Shown: positions 6,715 through 15,159, counted from the stretch's first letter. The stretch is DNA of 22,855 bases from JBCCQH01 sp039024435 (GCA_039024435.1 JBCCQH010000120.1:1-22855), one strand, 5' to 3'. Translations and numbers: made by a program. Notes: generated by a model not told the origin, from the letters alone.

Positions 6715-9705
6715 ATGCCCGATCAGGGGACTTCAGCGCAGGTCATCGGGATGCACTTCATTTCAGTGCCCGGTGGAGTTGTGCCCACGGAAGACATTCC
6801 CGAGATTGCTCCGGCGGAAGTCAAGTACGTGCCCCGTCCCGCCGCCGATTCGACCGGGAGCGCGCCCTCGGTGCTGCCTTCGGTGGCGATCACTCCGGCC
6901 GATTTTCCCTGGACCCTCGGTGCTGATCTCGCCCTGATCCTTCTCGCCGAACGTGAAATCGGTACCGATGGCGTTTCTATCGTGCAGAAGTCCGGCCACC
7001 ATTTGCCGGAAGTCCTGCAAAGCAGCCGCCTCCTCCCCTATGCGACCTCCGGGAACAACCGGATCAATCTCCTTCAAGCCCCAGTCGGCTGGTGGATTCA
7101 AAATCTACCTCCCGCCCAAATCCGGTCCCAACTCGCTCACAAACGGATGCAGTACACTTCGCCGACCGCATCCCGGCCCGAGCAAGCCGTGCTGCTGGCC
7201 AGCCGCCTGCCCCAGCCCGGGGAAAAGCACCATGCATTGCTCGTCGCTTACCCGCACACGACCGCCGAAGACAGCGCCGACGGAAAGTTGGAGTGGCCGA
7301 TTTTATTTCAATGGGAATACACCGCCGGCGAAGATGCCGCCTACCGCCTCGCCGGCCCGGCGATCAACGGGCTCCCGAAATCCCTACAAACCGCTTTGGC
7401 GCCCCTCACCGACAAGCTGTTCTTTTCTCAGAAGACATTTTCCGAGCAAGTGGCCAGTGCGGGGGCCACCGCCGCCCAAACTACCACGCTGCTCCGCACC
7501 GCCCAGGTCGAGCGCCCCGCATGGGAATTTTTTATCGAAAGCGAAAAAGTGGACCTGGCCTTTGTTCCCGTCCTACCCCCGCGCATCGTCCCCCAAGCAC
7601 TGTGGACCGGAGCAAAACCCGAACTCGGCAATCCGCGCCGCTTCCTCCCCGGCCTGCCTCAGGTCTGCCTCAACCAGGGGCCTTTCTATCCGGACCCTGC
7701 GCCCTTCCATGCCCCCACCCTTCCCGCACTGGAGCCCAATGAATTGATCTTTGATACCGGCACTATCCCCGACATCAGCCATTCGGTGGCCTGGCAATTG
7801 GGGCAGACTCTCGCCAAAAATGAGCGGAACTTTACCCGCGCGCTCATGCAGTGGCGCTGGCAGCGCCCCGACACCCCCAATCAGGCGAAACCCGCTCCCC
7901 CCCAAGTCACCCAGTTCCTGGACGACCTCGCCCACTTCAAGGGCATCCCGGTAGAAGCCCTCATTCCCCTCACGGAATTGCTGCCCCGGGGATCGGCACG
8001 ACTGTTTGTGGTCGATTTGCCCTGGCTGGCCTGCCTCCTCGACGGCGCCTACTCCGTGGGCCGCATGACCGAACAAGACCTCAAACAGGACGCGCTCTAC
8101 CGCCCCTACCCAATTTTGCCGCCGGCACTCACCGGATTCGTCCTGCAATCGGAAGCCCTGAGCCTCTGGGAAAGCGTGCCGGTCGAAGCTTTTGACCAGA
8201 AAGGAAGAGCCCTTGCGCCCTATCTCGTCCGCAAACTCAATTCCAATACACTCCTGGCGATCTTCCGGGGCTACCTCGCCGCGGCGGCCATCTTACCCGC
8301 CGCAACTCTGGCCTACCAATTTTTACCGACGGACCTGATCCGCCCCGACCCCAACCTTCAGATCACCTTGCGCGATCCCGCCGGTGGCGCATTTCTATCC
8401 CCCCAGATCGATCTCCCCATCGTCCTGAATTCCGCGGAAACCCCCTTGTCGTGGTCAGTGGAAGAAATCGGAACTGCCATCGCCCGTCACTTGCAGCGCC
8501 CCCTCACCGCCGGAATCCTCGGCCTGGAACTGATGCAGGAAAATCCCGACCTGATCAAGCTCGCCCGCGATGCTTCGGGCAATCCCCAGGTCTCATTGGT
8601 GCCCCGCCCAAGTCCCGTCTTGGTGGCGGATGACCTCGCCGACATCGGTCAATTGCTGAACCAGGTCCCCCCCAACGGAACTGCGCCCCCCTTCCTGGTT
8701 GAGGCCGCCGATCCCCTGATTCCGCCCCCCCAAGCCCAATCTCCACCGGTTGCCCCACCACCGGTCACGCCCCCCAACCAACCCCCCGCCGACAACCCGT
8801 CCGGCAAAGGAGGACACGACCCCGCAAACGGCGGTAGTGGCGGAGCAAGTTCCAAGTCGGGTGGAGGGGACCATTCCGGAAAGCCGCCTCCCCCCAATGA
8901 TCCCCCCCCGATCCCCCATCCCGTCCCGCAAGGCCCGTCCTGGTGGCAGAAATTGGGAGATTACCTCCGGGCCCATCCCCGGACCATTGCGCTGCTTGTG
9001 CTGCTGCTGGTATTTCTCTCAGCGGGGGGGTTGCACCTCGTCAATTCTATTCGCGCCCGTTTCCGGCCCGATCCCCTGGTCACCCACTTCCAAGGCTTGC
9101 AAAGCATGGAGGAACTGCGCCTCGTCGAGCAGGAATACCGCGAAGTCATCCCGATCACCGACAAGGACGGCCGATTGGAATTTTTGATTCAAGCGCCCGC
9201 GCGCATTTACGGAGCCATGGACATGACCCGGCTCCAATTCGAAAAGCAAGAAAACGGATACCGCGTGCATTTGCCCCCACCGATCATTTCCGCGCCCTAC
9301 ATCGATCTGCACGACATCCAAACCCTAGATATCCGTTCCCGCAAAATCAGCCTCTTTTTGGCCGGGGGCGGGAAAAAATTTGACCGGGTATACGCCGAAT
9401 TCAAGCGGGCAATCAAAGCTACCGAGCAGGGGCTCCGGGAGAGCGCCCGCACCAATGGAATCGAAGCCGATGTCCGGCGGGAAGCCCGCCACTATTTTCT
9501 CAACCTGGGACGGACATTTGGGGTAAACATCACCCTTGAAGACCGGGATACCGATCCGATCAACCGCATCGAGGACCGGATTCGCGGTCTGTTTGACCCC
9601 ACTCAGCCGGATTCCACCCGCCCGGCAAATCAAGCCCCGCCCGCGGAGGACGAAGCCCGGCGGCGCGAACGCCGGCGGGAAACGCGAGAAAGGAGGCCTC
9701 AATGA
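6715..9705 (+). CDS. Large single-pass membrane protein with DUF4230-like C-terminal domain
   Basis: Predicted 996-residue protein, family not certain. There is no signal peptide. Residues 1-665 form a large soluble region, followed by a Pro/Gly-rich linker (about 668-750), one membrane helix (about 757-775, ALLVLLLVFLSAGG) and a C-terminal domain (about 790-950). That domain resembles DUF4230: a MEELRLVEQEY start, FLIQAPARIYGAMDM, PPPIISAPYIDLHDI, then a long charged helix. The topology should be N-terminus in the cytoplasm and the DUF4230-like domain in the periplasm. The segment LPRGSARLFVVDLPWLACLL (423-442), followed by DGAYSVGR, recalls from memory a motif of large uncharacterised proteins that I associate with eCIS loci; this needs a profile search. 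The next gene overlaps by 4 bases (ATGA), so the two products are probably made together and interact. The C-terminal tail is Arg/Glu-rich. Confidence 0.82.
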   Translation: MPDQGTSAQVIGMHFISVPGGVVPTEDIPEIAPAEVKYVPRPAADSTGSAPSVLPSVAITPADFPWTLGADLALILLAEREIGTDGVSIVQKSGHHLPEVLQSSRLLPYATSGNNRINLLQAPVGWWIQNLPPAQIRSQLAHKRMQYTSPTASRPEQAVLLASRLPQPGEKHHALLVAYPHTTAEDSADGKLEWPILFQWEYTAGEDAAYRLAGPAINGLPKSLQTALAPLTDKLFFSQKTFSEQVASAGATAAQTTTLLRTAQVERPAWEFFIESEKVDLAFVPVLPPRIVPQALWTGAKPELGNPRRFLPGLPQVCLNQGPFYPDPAPFHAPTLPALEPNELIFDTGTIPDISHSVAWQLGQTLAKNERNFTRALMQWRWQRPDTPNQAKPAPPQVTQFLDDLAHFKGIPVEALIPLTELLPRGSARLFVVDLPWLACLLDGAYSVGRMTEQDLKQDALYRPYPILPPALTGFVLQSEALSLWESVPVEAFDQKGRALAPYLVRKLNSNTLLAIFRGYLAAAAILPAATLAYQFLPTDLIRPDPNLQITLRDPAGGAFLSPQIDLPIVLNSAETPLSWSVEEIGTAIARHLQRPLTAGILGLELMQENPDLIKLARDASGNPQVSLVPRPSPVLVADDLADIGQLLNQVPPNGTAPPFLVEAADPLIPPPQAQSPPVAPPPVTPPNQPPADNPSGKGGHDPANGGSGGASSKSGGGDHSGKPPPPNDPPPIPHPVPQGPSWWQKLGDYLRAHPRTIALLVLLLVFLSAGGLHLVNSIRARFRPDPLVTHFQGLQSMEELRLVEQEYREVIPITDKDGRLEFLIQAPARIYGAMDMTRLQFEKQENGYRVHLPPPIISAPYIDLHDIQTLDIRSRKISLFLAGGGKKFDRVYAEFKRAIKATEQGLRESARTNGIEADVRREARHYFLNLGRTFGVNITLEDRDTDPINRIEDRIRGLFDPTQPDSTRPANQAPPAEDEARRRERRRETRERRPQ
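9691..9696 (+). promoter_or_regulatory. Strong Shine-Dalgarno sequence AGGAGG inside the upstream gene
   Basis: A perfect AGGAGG lies 5 bases before ATG 9702 and 8 bases before the in-frame ATG 9705, within the last codons of the preceding gene. Bacteroidota genes seldom use Shine-Dalgarno pairing and no other start here has such a site. It suggests active reinitiation at this coupled junction, and the spacing slightly favours ATG 9705. Confidence 0.45.
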
Positions 9706-11747
9706 TGGGATTTTTGCTCCCCAAACTGCTGGCCCTGCTGGGCACCCGGGCGGGCCGCATTGGATTTTTGGTGCTGCTGATTGCCGGGCTGTACTTCCTG
9801 GTTCGGGGCATCGTCCACAGCAATCGCCTGAACCGCCGGCCGCCGGTAATCTCACTGCTGGAAAGCTCCCGGGACGTAGAAGAATTGGAACTGGTGTCGG
9901 TCAACAGTGAACACGTGCTGTTCTTTGGAGAACCGACCCGACGGGAAAAGATGGCGGAAAAAGCCATCCAAGATTCGATTCGGGGATTCCAGCGCCTGCA
10001 ACGCGTCCTGGGCAACATGCAGTCCGCCCATACCGGCTACCTCAAGGCCCTCGCCGCCGAGGAAGCCGACTACGCTGTCTTGGCAAAACTGAGCGCCCGC
10101 CGCGATTCTGCCTTGGCCCAGCTCAACCAACTCGCCGTTCCGTTCCGAAAATTTCTCACTCAACTGCAAACTGGCGATTCCACTTCCATCCAAACAAAAT
10201 ACGGAAGCGGCATCGCCAACGCTTGGCGCCAGTACCACAGCGCTTCCAACTCGGGCCGTGCCCAACGTATCGCCCAAAAAGCTTTGAAACGAGCCTTTCA
10301 CACGGAAAAAGCGGCCCGCTCTGCCGCCTACGACCTCGCCCAGAGTGCCCGAGAGAAATTTACCGACAACCCCCAGCGACGGGGCTACCAAAATAGACTC
10401 CGCCGCCTCGAAAACATCTACACCGCTCAACTGTCCGACTACCAACGGGTTCAGGCGGAGCAAGCGGGGCTGCGCCAGGCAGCGATTGCGGCCGAATCAG
10501 CCGCCCAGGCTTCATTTGCGGCGGACAACAATAATTTCACCACCGATGATCCCAAGTTGCTCGCGGTCATCCCCGCCCGGCTCACCGCTACCCTTAATTT
10601 GCGAAATGCCAAGTTCCAGATCGACGCTGACCGGGTGATCCTGGTTCACCTCGATTCCCTCGACTTTACCCAAGTGCGCACCGATATCCAGAATTCGGAG
10701 TATTTCAATGCGGCCTCGGGTGGCGTCGGAAACGTCCGGAATTTATACGGAATTCTGTTTCTGGAGCTGCAATGGGGCCTGCGGGAAATCGAATACGAAG
10801 CGATGCGGGCCGCGCACAGCCCCCACATCCGCAAGCGAAGTTGCGAAAGTGCTTACCGGTACTTTGAGAGCCTGACCAATCCGCTCGGCTACCAGGTTCG
10901 GCTGGTCTTCAAAAGCGGCGAGTGCGCCGAGCAGGATCCCGTCCAGCCGGGTCAGCCTGATCTGCGTCCCCTGCCCTTGCCGCAGGATACCATCTTGCCG
11001 CCCCCGCCTTCAGATTCGGCGGGAACGGTGACTCCTACCCCAGCGGCGGACCCCACGAAGCGGGCCCGGGGCATCGACGTGTCCCAATTCCAGTACGACA
11101 TCGATTGGGCCAAGGTCAAGGCAACCGGAGTCACCTTCGGGTTCAGCGAAGCAACCTACGGCACGCGCTACAAGCACGCGACCTTTCCTCCGCAATGGCA
11201 AGGCATGCAGGAACAAGGGATCGCGCGGGGCGCCTACCACTTTTTCCTCGCCGGAACGAGCGGGGTCGCCCAAGCGGAATACTTCCTCTCGGAAGTCGGG
11301 GAGGACATCGGGGAGTTGCCGCCGGTGATCGATCTGGAAGGATGGCCCACCGGTGATCCCAAGGACCCAAGCCGGGGCGTGGGCGCTTTTGCCTACAACA
11401 ATACGATCACCAAAGCCAACTTCCTGCGCGAGGTGAAGGCTTGGCTCAATACTGTGGAAGAAAAAACCGGGATCACCCCCATGATCTACACGACGGACAA
11501 TTTTGGCGATCACTACCTCACCGACACCGCATTTGCCCGGTATCCCCTTTGGATCGCCAACATCAATGGGGCCGAAGAACCCAACTTGCCTACGGCCTGG
11601 CAGGGTGCATCTTGGTGGTTTTGGCAATACAAGCAGGACGTTCCTTACTCCGGGGTGCAGAGCGATCAGCAGGTGGACCTGGACGTTTATGTCGGGGACA
11701 TCGAGGATCTGCAAAAATTGGTGGCGGCCCAGAAGCGGGGGGAGTAA
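9702..11747 (+). CDS. Membrane-anchored GH25 lysozyme with split DUF4230-like domain
   Basis: Predicted 681-residue cell-wall hydrolase cleaving the N-acetylmuramyl-N-acetylglucosamine bond. An N-terminal helix (20-34) anchors it with the rest in the periplasm. Residues about 45-75 (ISLLESSRDVEELELVSVNS) match the start of the domain in the upstream protein. Residues about 80-280 are a charged, Ala-rich helical insertion, and about 286-415 (VIPARLTATLNLRNAKF onward) resume a DUF4230-like fold. After a Pro-rich linker comes a GH25 domain (457 to about 670): GIDVSQFQYDIDW with Asp459, VIDLEGW with the catalytic pair Asp544/Glu546, MIYTTDNFGDHY, PLWIANIN, WWFWQYKQD and QVDLDVYVGD. All key GH25 positions are present, so it should be active. 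It overlaps the preceding gene by 4 bases; 9705 is an alternative start. The GH25 call is firm, the DUF4230 call moderate. Confidence 0.92.
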   Translation: MMGFLLPKLLALLGTRAGRIGFLVLLIAGLYFLVRGIVHSNRLNRRPPVISLLESSRDVEELELVSVNSEHVLFFGEPTRREKMAEKAIQDSIRGFQRLQRVLGNMQSAHTGYLKALAAEEADYAVLAKLSARRDSALAQLNQLAVPFRKFLTQLQTGDSTSIQTKYGSGIANAWRQYHSASNSGRAQRIAQKALKRAFHTEKAARSAAYDLAQSAREKFTDNPQRRGYQNRLRRLENIYTAQLSDYQRVQAEQAGLRQAAIAAESAAQASFAADNNNFTTDDPKLLAVIPARLTATLNLRNAKFQIDADRVILVHLDSLDFTQVRTDIQNSEYFNAASGGVGNVRNLYGILFLELQWGLREIEYEAMRAAHSPHIRKRSCESAYRYFESLTNPLGYQVRLVFKSGECAEQDPVQPGQPDLRPLPLPQDTILPPPPSDSAGTVTPTPAADPTKRARGIDVSQFQYDIDWAKVKATGVTFGFSEATYGTRYKHATFPPQWQGMQEQGIARGAYHFFLAGTSGVAQAEYFLSEVGEDIGELPPVIDLEGWPTGDPKDPSRGVGAFAYNNTITKANFLREVKAWLNTVEEKTGITPMIYTTDNFGDHYLTDTAFARYPLWIANINGAEEPNLPTAWQGASWWFWQYKQDVPYSGVQSDQQVDLDVYVGDIEDLQKLVAAQKRGE

Positions 11748-11765
11748 GCGGCAACCGTGCCCTTC

Positions 11766-12761
11766 TCAACGCGCCGAGTGCCGCCCGATCAGGTAAGCGA
11801 CCAGGGTCAGCAGCACGCCGCCCAGCGCCAGCCAGGGAAAGTAGGGATCGCCTTCGCCCACCAACTCGTGTACCCCCAAAATTAACACCAGCACCGCCAG
11901 GGCCAACAGGAACAAAAAGCTCATCGGTGTAAATATCGTCTGCCGGGCTTTGCGATTTGTGAAGGCGATCAGCATCAACAAAAACAAGCCTACCGCCCCA
12001 ATCGGCAAAATCAAATCGCCCAGAATCACCCAAATCGAGCCATTGCGGAAAAATTCCAAAGGATTGGCTGCGTTTTGGGAAGCCCGCTGGCGCCGCTGAT
12101 GACGGACAATTTCCAAGTGTGAGGGGCCGGAAGCGGGCACAACGGTTAGCGGCGCCGTATCCGGGGGAAGGGAAACTGTTGTGGGGGCGGTATCCAGCGG
12201 GATTTGCGCTAAGGTGTCCGGCAGGAGCCCAATTGTGTCCACCGCGAGTCGTGCGGTATCAAAGCGCTCGCGAATATCTTCCGGTATCCCCGACCAGGTA
12301 GTATCCGAGCCGCGCCGGAGCGAATCGGATTTCGGCAACAGCCCGGTGCTGTCTTGACTAAGGCGATTTTGCCGTTGCCGGTCGCGTTCGGAGAGTCGCT
12401 CTTCCTTCCGCTCCCAGCGGCCCAGTTTGTTGATCTTGCCCACCGATGAATCAGCGGTGATTTCATTGCGCAACTGCTCGATGCGGTTTTCCAAGCGCTT
12501 TTCTTTGCGGATCAGGCGCTGGTCTTTCTTCAGTGTATCCGGATTTTGGGCTACGGTAGGACGCGGAAAGCCTCCCAGTCGAAAGCCAGCGTGGCGCTTG
12601 AGACTGCGCCGCAGCCGCGCCTGCCGCCGATCCCGCGACTTGCGCACTTCCTGGTCTTGGACAACTTCCGTAGGCGGAACCTGTGCCCTTATTTCGGAGG
12701 AAGTACCCGAAAGCAGCACAAGCACCAGTATGAACCCTGCATACGTGCGTAAAAAAACCAT
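11766..12761 (-). CDS. Membrane protein with signal peptide, basic coiled coil and three C-terminal helices
   Basis: Not recognised; predicted 331 residues. A signal peptide spans about 1-27 (ILVLVLLSG core, ending IRA-Q). Residues 38-135 are strongly charged (RRQARLRRSLKRH, RLIRKEKRLENRIEQLRNE, RWERKEERLSERDRQRQNR) and likely coiled-coil. Residues 140-210 are a Pro/Thr/Asp-rich linker with repeated DTAP and DT motifs. Three membrane helices follow at about 243-267, 278-298 and 307-325. The charged region would lie in the periplasm. The frame is open to 12800, but Met 12761 directly precedes the signal peptide and is preferred. It converges on the GH25 gene with only 18 bases between the stops and no visible hairpin, so the two transcripts may overlap. 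No function can be assigned. Confidence 0.75.
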   Translation of the reverse strand: MVFLRTYAGFILVLVLLSGTSSEIRAQVPPTEVVQDQEVRKSRDRRQARLRRSLKRHAGFRLGGFPRPTVAQNPDTLKKDQRLIRKEKRLENRIEQLRNEITADSSVGKINKLGRWERKEERLSERDRQRQNRLSQDSTGLLPKSDSLRRGSDTTWSGIPEDIRERFDTARLAVDTIGLLPDTLAQIPLDTAPTTVSLPPDTAPLTVVPASGPSHLEIVRHQRRQRASQNAANPLEFFRNGSIWVILGDLILPIGAVGLFLLMLIAFTNRKARQTIFTPMSFLFLLALAVLVLILGVHELVGEGDPYFPWLALGGVLLTLVAYLIGRHSAR

Positions 12762-12869
12762 ATCCGTCAACAATAGATGAAAGTCGACCTTAAAATACAA
12801 TTTTTTCGCAATCGGGCCTATTGCAGAGAACGGACAAAAATTTTGTCTTGGGAACTGTTGGGCGGGAAA

Positions 12870-12935
12870 ATCGCACGGCGAGCCACGGCTGATTGTGCAT
12901 CACAATCCCTTCGTTGCTCCCGCATGACAACTTGG
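12870..12935. repeat. Possible dispersed intergenic repeat element
   Basis: Read on the minus strand, this begins GTCATGCGGGAGCAACGAAG and runs into the hairpin GATTGTG-ATG-CACAATC, then a run rich in CGTGG and CTCGCC. This layout resembles the widespread short intergenic repeats in many bacterial genomes that start GTCATTGCGAGC and contain GAAGCAATC. Copy number cannot be judged from one window. Confidence 0.35.
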
Positions 12936-13103
12936 GGAAGCGTTCTTTGATCGGCGCAGAACCGTCGGGGAGACCGTTCTCCATCTGAGGGCGAACAACC
13001 GTTTTCCTCAGCCTGGCACTGCCACCGAGTGCAAAATGCGGGAGGCAAAAGCCCCCCAATTCCCCACCGAATAATGTGGATAAAACCCTTCCGAAACCGC
13101 CTT

Positions 13104-13131
13104 GGAACCGGGGAAAACCATTCCCGGTTCC
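13104..13131. repeat. Perfect 9-bp inverted repeat (hairpin)
   Basis: GGAACCGGG (13104-13112) pairs with CCCGGTTCC (13123-13131) around a 10-base loop. There is no T-run on either side, so it is not a standard terminator. It could be part of an intergenic repeat or an RNA structure. Confidence 0.5.
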
Positions 13132-13235
13132 GACTTTCAACATTTGCCATTTTTCCACCGAATGAATTTGGAAAGACGGCAAAATACTCGTATTTATACT
13201 CTGGATAATGGATATATGGGTAGGGCTTAAAGTGT

Positions 13236-13251
13236 GAATTGTTAACAATTC
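13236..13251. promoter_or_regulatory. Perfect 16-bp palindrome, possible operator
   Basis: GAATTGTTAACAATTC is fully self-complementary, which suits the half-sites of a dimeric regulator. It lies about 110 bases upstream of the putative promoter of the 13473 operon. No regulator gene is in the window, and a binding role is inference only. Confidence 0.35.
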
Positions 13252-13363
13252 TCCCTTCGTGTAAAGGCCCAAATTGCAACTGCCAGGATTTGTCGGAACG
13301 GGTAAAACAATGTCCCCGCCCGCGATCCGTTGAGTGCAGTACTAAGTTAGGGTAACTTTTGCG

Positions 13364-13392
13364 TTTGGTCTTGGCTAGCCCCCATACATTTA
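13364..13392 (+). promoter_or_regulatory. Putative Bacteroidota-type promoter for the helical-protein operon
   Basis: TTTG at 13364-13367 is followed after 17 bases by TACATTTA at 13385-13392, one defined position off TAnnTTTG. The spacer is short for the class but within the tolerated range. It implies a leader of about 75 bases before ATG 13473. Confidence 0.38.
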
Positions 13393-13472
13393 ACATTGGC
13401 AACTCGCGCCGGTTTCTGCTGGTCGCGCTGGTGATATCGAATTTCGAATTGTAAGAAAAACACAATTTTCCT

Positions 13473-15113
13473 ATGGTAGACAGCATTTTTAACATTGGCG
13501 GCGACGACGATTCTGGATCAAAGCAAAGCTTTATTCCCAAAGAATCCTCGCTCCATGCTTCGAAAGTCTGGACAGATTTTGAAAACAAACTGGAAGGGCT
13601 TGAGGCCAGCATCATCAAGCAAGACAACAAAGACCTGCAAGAACTGGCCGGGAAACTGGAAAAAGATCTCGATACCACGGAGATCCAGCTGACGGAGGAC
13701 TCCATCACCCTAAATGGACAGCATCCGGGCCTGCGGTATCCCACGATCAAACAGATGAGTGACCTGCTGAAGCCACAGATTGAGCAGGTATTGACGCTAT
13801 ACGCCAATCCTCCGGTGCCACCCAAAATGCCGGAAGGTTCCCCGCCCAAGCATATCGTGACCAAGGCCCAGTTCAAAAAATTCGAACAGGAACTCGTCAA
13901 GTACCAAAACGACCTGGCCAAATACGAGAAGGATCTCGAGTCGGTGACCAGCAACATCTTAAAAAAGGTGCTGAAGCCGCTGGAAGCCCTACTCGCTCCG
14001 CCGACCGGCAAAAAGCAAAAGATCGCCCAGGCCACCGAAATTGAGTGGCTCGAAAACTCGGTCAAAAGTGCGGTCGCCAGTGGGGTACGTTCCCTGACGG
14101 TCCACGATTTTGCTCCGCTGTTTACTCCGGGCAAAGCCACCGGCACCACCCTCGTCGACGTCCAAAACCGTTTGATTACGGACATGGACCACGCGATCCA
14201 AAATTCGCCCCTGTTTCCGGACGTGCTCAATTTCACCTTCGTCGACAACATCAAGGCAGAAATTGTCCTTCAGATTACCGACGCGATCTTTGGGACAAGC
14301 ACCGGCTCGCCACCTTCCTCGCCCCCTGGCCTGATCACAACCCAGGTCACCGGTTCACCGCCCAATACGGTCGTCACCGAAGAAGTCACGCTGAACCAGT
14401 CTGACCTTACCAAATACCTCAAAACCGCACTGGACAAGACCTTTGACAATCTGGGCGAAATGGGCTTGCAAGGCTCCGCGATCTCCTACGGTGAGTTTAC
14501 CGAGAAAGCATCGGAAACCAGCACCTACATCGCCAATCTGGTCAAGCTCGTCAAGAGCTACGATACCATGGTGGCCCAGGCCAAAGATGCGACCATGACG
14601 GCCGCCCAAAACATTTCTTCGACCCGCATCACGATGGAGGAATTCGTGGAAAACTACGGCGAAGCGAAGAAAGCCATTCTTGCCGCACGCTCCAGCCAGC
14701 AAGGCACGGACAGCTTAAATAAATTCATGATCGACAAGCTGAACAGTTCCCAAAAAGTGGTCGACAAAATGCTGCCCGAACTCGCCGGCCACAACAATCC
14801 CTCGAACGCCCAGAACATTTCCAATGCTGAACTTGCGGGGGTCAAATCCGCGGCCGCCGTTGCCGGCCTCAACGAAACTTCTTCCACGTTGTCCGCTGAC
14901 GTAAACACGGCTTCACAGAATGCCAAAGCCATTCTTACCGATGCCCAGACCGACTTCGACAGCGCGCTCAAAAATCTCAAGACCGCAATGGCTACTTACA
15001 CCAAGTCGGTTGCGTCTTACGTGAACGCCGAGTACAACTACAACCTCAGCTTCCAACTGCAAATTGCCGAATTGGACGCACTCAAAGCGGTGGAAAAAAT
15101 CGCCGGTCGCTAG
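13473..15113 (+). CDS. Large helical cytoplasmic protein of unknown function, 546 aa
   Basis: Not recognised. There is no signal peptide, membrane helix or Cys. After an acidic N-terminus (GGDDDSGSKQ), residues 27-75 are amphipathic helix (WTDFENKLEGLEASI, LQELAGKLEKDLD). A Pro-rich break at about 111-126 is followed by charged coiled coil (FKKFEQELVKYQNDLAKYEK). A second Pro/Ser/Thr-rich loop lies at about 278-300. The C-terminal third is Ala/Ser/Asn-rich helix (AKAILTDAQTDFDSALKNLK, YTKSVASYVNAEYNYNLSF). The pattern of long helices fits a structural rod, a phage-tail-like accessory part or an alpha-helical pore-forming protein; sequence alone does not decide. It is the first gene of a two-gene operon: the next gene starts 46 bases on, has the same helical character, and is closed by a strong terminator. 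Confidence 0.82.
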   Translation: MVDSIFNIGGDDDSGSKQSFIPKESSLHASKVWTDFENKLEGLEASIIKQDNKDLQELAGKLEKDLDTTEIQLTEDSITLNGQHPGLRYPTIKQMSDLLKPQIEQVLTLYANPPVPPKMPEGSPPKHIVTKAQFKKFEQELVKYQNDLAKYEKDLESVTSNILKKVLKPLEALLAPPTGKKQKIAQATEIEWLENSVKSAVASGVRSLTVHDFAPLFTPGKATGTTLVDVQNRLITDMDHAIQNSPLFPDVLNFTFVDNIKAEIVLQITDAIFGTSTGSPPSSPPGLITTQVTGSPPNTVVTEEVTLNQSDLTKYLKTALDKTFDNLGEMGLQGSAISYGEFTEKASETSTYIANLVKLVKSYDTMVAQAKDATMTAAQNISSTRITMEEFVENYGEAKKAILAARSSQQGTDSLNKFMIDKLNSSQKVVDKMLPELAGHNNPSNAQNISNAELAGVKSAAAVAGLNETSSTLSADVNTASQNAKAILTDAQTDFDSALKNLKTAMATYTKSVASYVNAEYNYNLSFQLQIAELDALKAVEKIAGR

Positions 15114-15159
15114 TTTCTCACTCTTCATTTATTGACAACAACATCACCAAATAAGAATA

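Larger units (their letters stand above)
12762..13472. other. 711-bp intergenic region rich in inverted repeats
   Basis: No convincing gene. Long frames on the minus strand (for example 12790-13272) have no start context or domain character. The region holds a palindrome GACAAAAATTTTGTC (12833-12847), a possible dispersed intergenic repeat (about 12870-12935), a 9-bp hairpin (13104-13131), a perfect 16-bp palindrome (13236-13251) and a promoter-like pair before 13473. It separates divergent genes, so it should carry promoters for both. Confidence 0.6.

Noticed and set aside
12790..13272. Minus-strand frame of 160 codons in the intergenic region
   Set aside because: It spans several hairpins and a repeat-like block; no family resemblance and no conserved start region.
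12818..14254. Long minus-strand frame across the helical-protein gene and its leader
   Set aside because: It runs antisense to a well-supported gene, has Ser/Cys-rich shadow-like composition and no domain.
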